Source of the DNA: Siphonodentalium dalli
Taxonomy: Eukaryota > Mollusca > Scaphopoda > Gadilida > Siphonodentaliidae
DNA: 64,000 bases
Direction of reading: 5' to 3'
Assembly: GCA_032622095.1 (NCBI GenBank)
Contig: CP136067.1
Span: 74,116,705 to 74,180,704, forward strand
Shown here: positions 43,337 through 53,939 of the stretch, in pieces
Position numbering within the stretch: position 1 is the stretch's first letter
Layout of the letters: each line of letters begins with the position of its first letter
Program-made: the position numbers and the translations under genes
The notes under the pieces: model-generated
Seen by the model: the letters and a program-made list of their open reading frames with translations, nothing else
Databases searched by the model: none
Told to the model about the DNA's origin: nothing

Positions 43337-43749
43337 TTAGAATTGAGGGTGGGTTGTTCCCTCCGTTTGTGCCCCTGTATCTACCTGACCTGTGTAATAT
43401 GTTACATCCGACAGGAAGTCACTCTCTGAGAGGACCAAGCAGGGGAAAGTTTCCTCAGAATCTGGCGAGTTCAATAATTTGTGGACGTAGAGGGTTCGTT
43501 CCGTTTGGGTTCATCTGTCCTCTTTTGCTGCTTTATTATAAAGGGAGGCAATCCTATGCTTATTTGTTTTTAGGTGGTCTTTAAGGTAATCTTGTCTTTT
43601 GAATTTTAACTGGCATATATTGCACTTTGTAAATTCTTTAGAGTGTAATTAGCTCTTTGATGCCTGAATAAGCTGTGTTTGTGCTTAAATGTTTTCGGGC
43701 AGTTAGTACAGGTGAATTTAACATCAATATTAAACGCTAGTTTGGACAT
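43337..43749 (-). pseudogene. C2H2 zinc-finger coding fragment, frameshifted
   Basis: From an ATG at 43,749 (minus) the frame gives a first finger, FTCTNCPKTFKHKHSLFRH, whose second His is lost at a one-base frameshift near 43,658. In the shifted frame a complete second finger follows, C-x2-C-x12-H-x5-H (KCNICQLKFKRQDYLKDH, then LKTNKH). The frame continues about 80 codons into an acidic Ser/Thr-rich tail with one in-frame TGA, then stops at 43,337-43,339. Both fingers keep the Phe and Leu core residues. It may be a retrocopy, a mobile-element zinc-finger protein, or an exon with errors. No flanking splice sites were seen. Confidence 0.55.
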
Positions 43750-43759
43750 GTTGTCTACC

Positions 43760-45640
43760 AACCCCTTCAAAGTTGGTCTTGACGTAATATGGTATTGTGA
43801 TGTCTTTTGATGTAATATACCATGACAACGTTATGTTTGTCTATTTTTGAACAAAATACAGGTCAAGATTGGGTTTGGTTTGATTATTTTTTCCGGAGTT
43901 GTGGGCCTTTTGAACTTAGAAATTTTCCTTATTTTAGCTTTCCAGATGATATTTTGTGTTATTCTATTGGACTCATATTTTGTATATGTTAGTTTATTAC
44001 CTCACAATACAGGTCAAATTTGAATTTGGGTTTGGTACCTGATAGCCAATTTTCTTTGATAGTAATTGGAAGATAACAACTATTTGCTTTACAAATGGGT
44101 GTATCAAGCCACACCTGGCGGTGCTCTTGTTCCTTATTAATTTCTAAAAAGCTGAATTTTTTAAAATATATGTTTGCAGTTTGGATACTATACCTTTACA
44201 TAACTGTAAGTTTGCCCAATATTCTACCTGTGAATTATCGATTGATTAGTCTATGACCGCTTACTTAAAAAAAAAATGCCCAGTTATTGTATCTACCACA
44301 TTTAGTAATCTAGGTCAACAAGATATGACATCGGTTCATGTTTATGGTGTGTTTTATTGGGATGTGAAACACTTGACACAATTGGCAGTTGAACATTGAC
44401 CGAACAAGATTTTAATAGTGTATCACACACAGACAGGCTGTGCAAATATATTAGAATGTGGTACTATTAAATTAACATGCTGCCCAAACAGTTTTTTTTA
44501 TGCAGAGAACAAACAGCCCTGATTGAGGTTATACACAGGTTTTATACTTGGTGAATTATTTGATAGTTTGTGTGAGTGTTTAATGTCTTTATAGTATTTG
44601 GCATTGTTCTCCACATTCTTATCATTGCTCAGTAATTAGTATATTTCTGTGTTATGCATACAGGTAGCTAACCAATCATAATTTCATTATCTTCGTCAAG
44701 TTCTCATAGAGAATCTGCATGTGCTTTATGATTCATGAAAGAGTGTGTTTTATACTGACGATGGAATGCCAGCTATACTGTCCCAGTGGCCGTGACCCAT
44801 TTGATATTGTGCTAAGATGTTTGCTTTGTTTTACTTGAGGTCCTTGTACAATTTACACAAGGAGTAGGGAAATCCTGTCCTCAAAATGTCTCTCTTGTTC
44901 CATGCTGTTTGGGGTGGGGGTGGAGGTAGGGTGTACAAGGAATGTAAATGTCCACTATGAGGGAAAATCTGGGTGGAGATTCAGGTTATGAACCTCAAAT
45001 AAAAATGAGATGAGTGAATTGAATAATAGTAGGTGTATGGGACATTTTCTCTCTACCCAGGGGCTCCCAGTGGCTCAGCCAGTAAGGTGCATAATGCATT
45101 ATGTTAACATTACCGTCCAGCTGTGATGAAGCTTGATCTTTTTCCATTGTCTATAATTTCTTGTTTCTCATGGGATTCGGAGGTTTCAAGTACTCTAACC
45201 AATGCCTCATAGATCCTGGATACTACAACATAATTTTTGAAGATTATGGGTCCCCTATAAATCCAAGAAACAATGGTTTTGTTTGGTTTATTGGGGTTTA
45301 TTATCGTATCAGCTGCAAGGCCATATCAAGTCATGTTTACAGGTGGAGGAAAGACTGCATAGAGGGTTCATTTAATCAGGAAATTCCTCAACTGCACGTA
45401 GAAACCCCTGGAAGTCAAGATACACAGTCAAACTGTGTTAACTCCTATGTACGTGGATCACAAATATGCATGTCTCATGAATCAAATCAGCTTTGCCATC
45501 AATGGATGGCTTTATTTGTTGTTATGTGTCATGCACCTTACCAACTAAGTCTCCAGTGGCCCCAAACTTGGGCCCATTTGAACTTGAATATTACAGCTGA
45601 TGCAGTTATAACATTCGGGATTACCACAGGATGGGAGTAA
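43760..45640. other. No gene seen; includes a low-confidence 159-codon open frame (45,161-45,640)
   Basis: The open frame lies over sequence (ggtttggtttattggggttt, then atatcaagtcatgtttacag) resembling a repeat common in bivalve genomes, with no domain and no splice sites, so it is not called as a gene. The region is otherwise AT-rich. Confidence 0.45.
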
Positions 45641-45654
45641 TCTAATTTTACCGA

Positions 45655-45984
45655 ATTTCGTTAAAAAACTTGCCAGCGGTGGCCATATTGGATTTTATTC
45701 TTTTATAATACTAAATACTTTGGCACACCCTACAGGTCACATCTCTCATCTGATCATCACAAAACTTCATATTGATCTTCAGGGTGACCACTAGATGGAA
45801 GCTATCAAATGTTTTGGCCATCTTGGATTTTACATTACTGTATATATATATATCTCTTCATGTTGATATCTAGTTTTACTTAGACATTGCAACTTTCCGC
45901 ATTCCTAATCGCTCCATTGACTGTAACAAATGAAATTATCCCCTCTCCAAGTTGAGCTACAGTGTCATTGACACTTTCATTCTA
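45655..45984 (+). mobile_element. Helentron-like element, short array 3
   Basis: Two ~160-bp monomers of the 'gatcatcacaaaacttcata ... ggccatcttggattttac' type, then the 3' end: CCAAGTTGAGCTA (45,947-45,959) and the perfect palindrome AGTGTCATTGACACT (45,961-45,975) with ttcattc. Confidence 0.8.
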
Positions 45985-46269
45985 TATTAAAATATACTAA
46001 TCTACTGCATAATAAAACAACAAATTGGGAGGTTGGTATACTTTTACTCGTAATTAAATTTGCGCAGTATTATATTTTGCTCAGTTTGAAATACACAGAC
46101 ATTAAATTTGCGCTCACAATTCAAATCTGACAAAAATATTTCCATTATAAAGACATGACAATAAATGCACAGCGCAACTCTACTACACTTGTTCGAACAA
46201 TAATTATGCTATTTCCGTAGTTCACTGACATGAAATCCAACTAAGTAAAGTGACACCAACGACCAAGTT

Positions 46270-46510
46270 CACACTTTCATTTATTAAAACATCTTGGATT
46301 TTGCTTTGCATTACTGATTCCTTCATCACACCCTATATATTTCATCAGTTCCCATCAAGTTGATCCCAAGCATCATTTGGCTCTCTGGGTTAACCTCTAG
46401 TGTTACTTAAACATTTAAACTTACCGCTTTCCTTATAACTCCATTGACAGTAACTTATGACATTATCCCCTCTCCAATTTGAGTTACAGTGTCACTGACA
46501 CTTTCATTCC
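46270..46510 (+). mobile_element. Helentron-like element, short array 4
   Basis: One partial monomer ('catcttggattttgc...cacaccctat') and the family 3' end (ctctccaatttgagttacag, tgtcactgacactttcattc). The palindrome has one mismatch. Confidence 0.75.
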
Positions 46511-47095
46511 ATGTGCCCAACGATTGTGGTATAGTCGAGTGCATAAAAAAACATTGATTTTCTGAAACATGAGTCACTTCGACGTGTTCCAGTGACTTCT
46601 CTTGACTAGTCTATAAAGGTTCTCATACTGGATTAGACTCAAATTTTGCTGTGTGAACTTGAAGAGGCTTCCCATTGAATGTGAAGCTGTTAATATGAGG
46701 AATATGTTTGCAACATCATACTATTAAAATGCCCAATGTTTTTTGGATATATACCTTTGGTCATTAACCTAGTTGTAGGAAGAAAGTGTTTTGTTAGCCC
46801 ATATAGTATGCTACTTTATTGTATGAAAATATTTGTACAAAGGTGTCGAAGTCTAAATATAAACCGAAAATATTGAAACTGAGATGAAAGGTGTAGCAAT
46901 TACTCGGAAATCAGGGAATCCTCGAGTATATAAAAGGCTAACACACTGTGATAATGCTCCCATATACAAGTGCTACAGGTCAATATGCCATGGCAAGGAT
47001 ATACAATAAATTACTGTAAATCTTTGACATGCATTGAACAAATTTCTATATTGCATGACTCTAAAAAGACTTATTGGTTACATGCTGTAAATTGA

Positions 47096-47974
47096 CGTTT
47101 TTTTAGCTATTGCCATAGGTTGGCATCTGTCATGTCTTCGTTCATCTGTTTGTCCACCAGCAATTTCCTTTGGCACACCCTACAGGTCACATCCCTCGTC
47201 CAATCATCACCAAACTTCATATGGATCTTCGGGTGACCTCTTGATGGGAGCCATCAATTTTTCCCATCAGAAATTTTTTTTAAAACATGGCTCCCATCAG
47301 CTATCTTGGATTTCAAATTTGAATACATCAGCACTCCCTGCAGACCGCATTCATCAGAGAAATGTTTTTTAAATTTACAGCCATATTTTGGATCACCTCT
47401 AAATTGGAGCTATAGAATTTAAACGATTTTAGATGGAAACTATGGCTGCAGGCAGCCATCTTGAATTTTACTCTTTGTATGATTAAATCCTTTGGCACAT
47501 GGTACAGATCACATCCCTCATCCGATCATCACAAACCTTCATATGGATCTTCTGGGTGACCACTAGATGGAAGCCATCAATGTTTCCGAATTGTGTTGAT
47601 AAATATGGCCATCTTGGATTTTACTCTTTTGATGACTAACTCCTTCAGCACACCATACATGCAACATCCCTCATCTGATCGTGACCAAACTTCATGATTC
47701 CTTGGTGTTACCTCCAGATGGGAGCTATCCAATCTTTCAAATTTTTTTTTTAAAACCATCCCGCCAATAGCTATCTTGGATTTCACATGTGAATCAATCG
47801 GCACACCCTGCAGCCAACATTTATTGGTGAAATGAAAATAATTTCATCTGCTCAATACAGACCCTTTACTGAAACTTTTAGTCTTCCTTCTTCTTTATCA
47901 CTCAGCATAAAATGTATGCCTCCCCAAGTTGTGCTACAGTGTCAATGCTACAGTGTCATTGACACTTTCATTCA
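47096..47974 (+). mobile_element. Helentron-like element (array 5), abutting a coding exon
   Basis: Starts 'ttttagctattgccatagg ttggcatctgtc', runs through about four monomers (caccctacaggtcacatccc, ggatcttcgggtgacctc, gcagccatcttg) and ends at cagtgtcattgacactttca. The 3' end has an extra 'gctacagtgtcaat', i.e. a partial doubling of the end. Its last base is 35 nt from the splice acceptor of the RIPOR-like exon. Confidence 0.8.
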
Positions 47975-48009
47975 GTTGCATAATGAAATTTTATTTCAAT
48001 TTTTTTCAG

Positions 48010-48337
48010 AATTGGGTCCCATGACCCGAAATGATTGTCATCACGAGAAAGCAAATGGGATGTCACTTCGTAATCCTGTGGGTGTCAAAAGACCAATCAC
48101 TGTAACAAGAAGCAAGTCATTTGCTGGGATGTCGAGTCCAACTAATAGTGTACCTTCCACGCCAATTCTAGGGGAGACTTTACGCAACAATACCCGGACA
48201 ACTGTTAGTTCTAAGTCTGGATATACAGTGAAACCAGTTACATCAGCCAGTGTCCGAAAAATTAATATCAAAGTCCCGAAAGTTCCACGACCTCATCGGG
48301 CTCTGTTGATGTTTGAAGGAGTCAAGCGAGGAATAAG
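48010..48337 (+). CDS. RIPOR (FAM65)-like protein, N-terminal exon
   Basis: A 328-nt exon with a strong acceptor (tttcaatttttttcag) and donor (AG|GTAAGC); starts after codon base 1, ends after base 2. The translation has TRSKSFAGMSS, which aligns with the N-terminal RSQSFAG motif of vertebrate RIPOR proteins. A Ser/Thr/Pro-rich stretch follows, then basic KINIKVPKVPRPHR and MFEGVKRGIR, where RIPORs have VPQP-R followed by a KRG-containing helix. RIPOR proteins bind Rho-family GTPases and act in cell polarity and migration in the cytoplasm; that function is from the family. An ATG at 48,021 could start translation if no upstream coding exon exists. Confidence 0.75.
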
Positions 48338-48339
48338 GT

Positions 48340-50002
48340 AAGCAGATATGGCGAGAAATAATTGGCATATATAAAGACAATTGCAATCAATTTGAATTCG
48401 CTTAAGAGTTTAGTCCTTGTATAACTTGAGTTTATTTCTTTGATTGATAGCTGAATACTCAGTGATCAGTAGTTACAAGATTCTCAATGATTGATTCATA
48501 AGGATGTAAATAAGATATCAATATTTTGTGTCAGATTGCAAGAAGTCTAGTTTTTTAGCGTATATTACATGCAGGAAGTGTTCAATGGCAGATGGAGACA
48601 TCTGACAGGTATAGTATGGGTGAAACAACTAAATTTTTAATTGCTCAAGCATGACTCAACCTGATGTGTAAACAAAACCACCACTGACACACTTCATTAA
48701 AGATAGCACTCTTGCTGTATGATCGCCAATAATCACCTCCAAAGAAATCAACTCTTCACTGTCTAAATCCTAATATTGCTATAAAATGATGTGCCTGTAG
48801 CACTAAATAATTTATAATACCCCCATCCCAATAATGAGGGGTATATTGGATTACATGCGTCCATCAGTCCGTCCGCTCATATATCTCAACCATGAGTGAT
48901 CGAATCTTAATGAAATATGGTTTTGGCTTTCAAAAGGGGTTCATTGATGTTGTTCACATTTTCCGTTCAAGAGTTTGTTTATATTAAAATGTTGGATTTC
49001 TGTCCGCCCGCTCATGAATATATCTCAACCATGGATTATCAGATCTCGATGAAATTTGGTGTGCACGTTTGGCATCAGTAGGGCTTTCAAAAGAGAGTTC
49101 ATGGACGTTGTTCACATTTTCTGTTCAAGAGTTATCCCTCTTTCTTTATCTCAATATTTTGGATTTCCATCCATCGTTCGTTAGAATTGTCAAGTAATTT
49201 GTTTGTTCATTCAACCTTTAATAGGTGTAATTTATATGTTAGTTCTAGATGGAGACTTTAGAAGCACATATTTTATTCCAAAACCTGGTGCAGGAAGTTA
49301 TCTTGTCTGTTATGTATATTTCAGTTCACATAACTATTATGCATGTATTTTTGTTGATGATCATCCATGATGTTAAATATTTGTAATTATTATATTTTGA
49401 TAAACTTTTTACATCAAAATATGAATCATATCCCCACTCCCAGAAGACCGAACGTGTTATCCTACTATCAATATGATCCTACTCTCAGCACTGCTTCATG
49501 ATGTCAATTTGTGCGTCATTCGGTATCCTTGCACGTTATTTTAACGTGCAAGGGCTGGTGATGTTGTAGCTTTAAGAACGTATTAGGTCTAACAATTTGT
49601 TTCATTGTGGTCGAGGTCGTAACAAACTGGTATATAAATTATAATAAACACAAGTCAACTGTTCTGAGTAGCTTACAGGTTTTCTCCTCTCGTGAGATGC
49701 GAGAAATAAAATAATCCTCCGCATCTCACTCGAGGAGACAAACCATATGCTACTCAGAACAGTTTACTATTGTCTGTGTTCTGAACCATTTATCTCCATA
49801 TCTATTATGTATATCTTTTATAAAAGACATTAGTTTCTTGTTATGTGTTAACAAGTTTATACAGCTTAGCTCTATATTCACTATATTGTGTTTTAGATTG
49901 CTGTTTTCGTGTGTGTTTTTCGATATGGGTTAAGCGTTTATCGATCGGAATCATCCTCTCATTTTGGTTGATTTTAGTTTATTCTATTGGTTTTTCCTTC
50001 AG
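48340..50002. other. Intron of the RIPOR-like gene
   Basis: GT...AG bounded and 1.7 kb long. It holds a two-module dispersed repeat (48,830-49,150; tatctcaaccatg and ttcacattttc(c/t)gttcaag recur) and a foldback element (49,656-49,773). Confidence 0.7.
49656..49773. mobile_element. Foldback (hairpin) element in the intron
   Basis: Left arm caactgttctgagtagct ... ctcctctcgtgagatgcg is matched in reverse by cgcatctcactcgaggag ... gctactcagaacagttt, with a short loop (agaaataaaataatcctc). Arms are about 45 bp with small interior mismatches. No clear target duplication. Confidence 0.85.
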
Positions 50003-50078
50003 GGAATTCATACAGGCTACACAAAATGATATAGCTCAACTACAGACCAAACAGACAGACAATACCTCAATCTCACAG
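50003..50078 (+). CDS. RIPOR (FAM65)-like protein, next exon
   Basis: A 76-nt exon: acceptor ttttccttcag, donor CAG|GTGGGT. Its first base completes the Arg codon opened at 48,337, and the frame EFIQATQNDIAQLQTKQ... continues to phase 0. Joined, VKRGIR-EFIQATQNDIAQL matches the family segment KRGL-x-YLEVHQQE-x-KL, the start of a helical region. The in-phase join across the intron is strong support that both exons are real. Confidence 0.75.
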
Positions 50079-50079
50079 G

Positions 50080-50745
50080 TGGGTATATGCCTGCCAGGCT
50101 ATATGGTACTGGTATCTGTACCAGGCTATCTGTATTCCCATATATTCCATGAAATTTGCTTATAAATGCTGCATATAGGGTTCAAGCTTATCATATGCAA
50201 TATAACATTGGAAATTATATAGATATTTAAAAATTATTTGGTCGAAAAAAGTAAAAATATTTAAAAAAAAAAATGACATATTTATATCATAATATAAAAG
50301 TTTGTTTTGTTGTGTAACCAAGTGGAAAGTTATCATGAGTCAAACTTATGTCTCATCATTTATTTCAAGGTTCTGCTTCTTGCCTATATTCTACTAAATA
50401 TTGCTGATAATGTACATTCATGATGAAACAAAAATTATCATTGTACATGTATGATCAAACTAATACAAAGTTTGTACTTTATCTCAATGAATTAAGCAAA
50501 ATATGCATTAATAGCATAATTAGCCCTACTAAATAATTTGTTATTGTATATCATTGTATAAACATAGGACAAAAATCACACTGTACATGTACATTCATGT
50601 TACAATAAAAATATTTTAGATAAACTGACAATGCACCTTCAAGAAATTTGTACCTAAGTTGAAAAGATTCACAAAGTAATAGATCGAATAGATTGAAGTT
50701 TCCAAATTTTATTCTAATTAATACAATAAGGGAACCTATAATATT
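50080..50745. other. Intronic DNA, nothing else seen
   Basis: AT-rich, without coding or repeat structure that I can define. Confidence 0.5.
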
Positions 50746-50749
50746 TAAG

Positions 50750-51135
50750 AAATAACTCTTGTTTTGATTAAGGTTATGCAGTTTATAACTGTAAAGTTTG
50801 ATGACAAATTCTATAATACTCGTTACAGTAAATTTGTCTTCAAACTTTTCGGTTATAACTCAAACCTTAATCGAAACAAGAGTTATTTCTTATAATTTAA
50901 TCTGCCATTCACAGGCGAACCACTGTAAGTAGAAGTTAGAAGTAAAATGAGCGAAAAAAATTCCAAAGAAAACCACATATTAAGTTGAAACAGACACGCT
51001 GTCACTGAGACATCTAATTATCGATTGATCAAGTTGTATCATTGGCTGGTGGCAACTTATCACTCGATGCTGCTGTCATTTCTGTAACGGAAAGTAATCA
51101 AGAAACTTTGGTTTAATATCGAGAGATAACCTTAA
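50750..51135. repeat. Dispersed repeat with internal inverted repeat
   Basis: 50,752-50,782 (aagaaataactcttgttttg) pairs with 50,867-50,900 (cgaaacaagagttatttctt). The remainder, to about 51,130, is a reverse relative of 33,600-33,850. It behaves like a MITE with a hairpin end. Confidence 0.75.
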
Positions 51136-51394
51136 TGGTAAAGTATGTGCCAGCCAATTGTTTTACGGTATTCTGTGGATTGACAGCTTATGATTAAATT
51201 ATAAAGGTTCATACCTGGTTACACAATCACACATATTAGTGCAACTAAATTAGAAGATATTTGCAACTGCTTCAACTCGGATTCAGACTAAATTCTCTGC
51301 CATAATGTCAGCTATGAACAACTCTGTATCACACTGTCTCTCTGAAGTACAGATCCTCTAAAAGTAAGTGTCCCTCCCGACCTCATTGGAACCG

Positions 51395-51600
51395 CGTTGA
51401 GACCGCGTTGAGAATTTACCATCAACGCGGTTCTCGTGTTAAAGCAACGTGGTCGTAACGTTACTCCAATGTGGTCGAGGTAACCATCAACGCAACATAA
51501 CACGACCGGCATTACCGTCAACACAACAAACGCGGTCGAGGTAACCGTCAACACAACAAATGCAGTCGAGATAACCGTCAACGAAATGGAACATTGCCAA
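51395..51600. repeat. gtcgaggtaaccgtcaac minisatellite
   Basis: A ~30-bp unit (gcggtcgaggtaaccgtcaa, cacaacaaa) recurs about six times with substitutions. GC-rich relative to surroundings. Confidence 0.85.
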
Positions 51601-51609
51601 CATAATACA

Positions 51610-53120
51610 CGGGTAATGCATGATTGATTGGTGTTAAATGTTTTACATACGTTTAGATTTTTTCCGGAAAAAAAAACTAATAAATAAATGTAGATCACGT
51701 TGATCGCGCTGCACGAATTAATAGAGATGCAACTAAGACTTCTAACAAACAAAAACCTTTGAGTGCACGTCGCAATGTACATGTGTTCTTTGAATATTTA
51801 ATAATCAGCGTCACATCCAATTAAAGGTCGATTACCTGTACGCCAAGGGTCCGATGTCATTTGAAATCTTCGTGAGAATATGATAACACATACATGTACA
51901 TGTGTAATCGACGTGGTAACCAAAAATTTGTCACTTTTACTGACAGACCGCAGATCAAAAGCCTGCCGCGAATGATTGACAGCGTGCCAATGAACTCAAA
52001 TACAACATGGGGCATGTCTTCGGTGAATATCGATCTCGAAGCTTCCAAACGCAATGAAACTTTAACAGGAAAGAATTAATTCAACAATGATGGAAAGACT
52101 AAATCACAAAATCATCCTGAGATGATGGCATGTAGCCGAATATGTGTACATGAACACATGTACTTATCTACCTGGAGTTTTTAGGTCAACAAATCGGAAA
52201 CACATGTTATTTATATTATCTGTGATTAAACTGGTGCGTGTATATGTAACATATAACATGTTTCCTACTTCTATCCTGACAACGTTGTTATTCTGTATTG
52301 TACGCATTTCAAGAAACATCCCATCGAGAGCCCCCGGCCCTTGTATATGGTCAAGCGAGAAGCACGTGTTCATTATCACGGAGTCAAAGGCTGCGTGAAA
52401 TATGCGGAAAGGAAGATTATATGTAGAAACCGATAATTGTCAATAGTTTTCACCCACGCAAAAATACACGTCAATTAAAATAGTAGGCCTACACATCAGG
52501 CTACTTTCTTCTTCGTATTTTAACTATTAAACATTCTGGGGGTGATGGGGGTAGAATATGCAAACCGATGAACAGAGCTGCAGGTGTCTCAGATTAGTGT
52601 TTTCCCCGTTTGAAACACATAAATGTACGGAACCGCACATAAATATAACTTTCTTGTCAGTTATGCATGTTTCTCAAGAAAACAATAAACGGGCAAGCAT
52701 GTTTATTTGGAGCCCAAGAGTACAAACCTGCAGTAATTTAGGACACATTCTCACTGTATTTTTGATATGTCAACATTAGCCAGTCCCAAGAAATCATTTT
52801 AAACGGTGGTGTTAATTCTTTACCTAAATTTTTTCTCAGTGCACTGAACTTTTACTGTCAGTAGAACTGACCTCTCGGTATTAACGTTCAAGGGCTGCCT
52901 TCGCAGAGATATGCTATTATTACATCCTACTCTAATCCCGTAGATTTCTGTATACGAATATGTAGGAGAATTAGTGTGAATAGCTACCATATAAATCTGA
53001 TACTTTAATGAGCTTCAAACACATTCCAATACCTGAGATAAAAACATTGTTACTGGAGAACTCTGAGCCATTACCTAGATTGAAGGATTTCTGGTTGCAC
53101 ACTAAAATGTCACCATCTAT
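51610..53120. other. No gene seen
   Basis: Includes short AT-rich and ttacatgta-type words. Open frames at 51,894-52,079 and 52,558-52,779 have no recognisable domain or splice support. Confidence 0.5.
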
Positions 53121-53128
53121 ATATCTAT

Positions 53129-53869
53129 ACTAGAAGGTGACCTGACTTCGTCCGGGCTTTGACCTTGAATTGACCATTTTGAAGGTCAAGGTCAGGTGGG
53201 GTCAAACACCAACACCTCAAAAATGGTGGAAATCGGCCCAGCGGATACCGGGAAATCGGCCCAGCGGATACCGAGATACCCTATGCATCAAATTTCATCC
53301 GTAAAAATCCGCCAGTTTAACCCGATTTGATTTCTACTCAAGTATATAAACGCGCCTCATATACACACGCTCATTAATTATCAAGTTTCAACGTAAAGAT
53401 AAATTACCATCGGTGCCCGAGATATCGCCAAGACGTCTGAAACAGTCAAATGCATCGGCCAGTTAAGCGTTAACGTGATCTAACGTTATGACCTCTAACG
53501 ACGTCATAGAAGTTACGCATTGTTTTTATCCTGATGGAAGATAGTACCACTTCTTCTTGATAATTGAGGCAGATAACTAAAACGGATACATACGCATTAT
53601 ATATCGTTGGAAAGAGGAAACACAAAAGATTCTCACAGTGTCATTATTATGACTGGCATTTTATTATTCGCGCTGTTTCGAATCGATTTGTAAGCACCGA
53701 ACTCAAATTGAAGTCCCGTAACACAGCGTAAAAACTGATTTGACCTCGGCACGTGAAAAGTTGACCTCGGATCTGAAAATCAATAGGCCTATGTCACCCC
53801 CCAGCCGAAAATACCCCCACATACCAAGTTTCATCGAAATCGGGTCGGCCGTTTTCGAGTTCATCGATT

Positions 53870-53900
<31 letters not shown>

Positions 53901-53932
53901 AACAAACAGATCTTCCAAAATATATAATAGAT
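53129..53932 (+). mobile_element. Family B element, copy 2 (full length, ~800 bp)
   Basis: Starts actagaaggtgacctgac with the ttcgtccggg hairpin half and ends aaacagatcttccaaaatat, ataatag. Near its start a 21-bp unit (gaaatcggcccagcggatac + c) is doubled at 53,229-53,272. The 3' half is closely similar to 29,170-29,684. The CA-rich block before the end is longer here. Confidence 0.75.
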
Positions 53933-53939
53933 ATCTATG

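Noticed and set aside
45161-45640. 159-codon open frame as a gene
   Set aside because: It lies over a mollusc-type dispersed repeat, has no domain, and its translation is of unconstrained composition.
47832-48341. One 169-codon gene beginning at 47,832
   Set aside because: The first ~60 codons are Helentron-like repeat and intron; a strong acceptor at 48,010 separates them from the conserved part.
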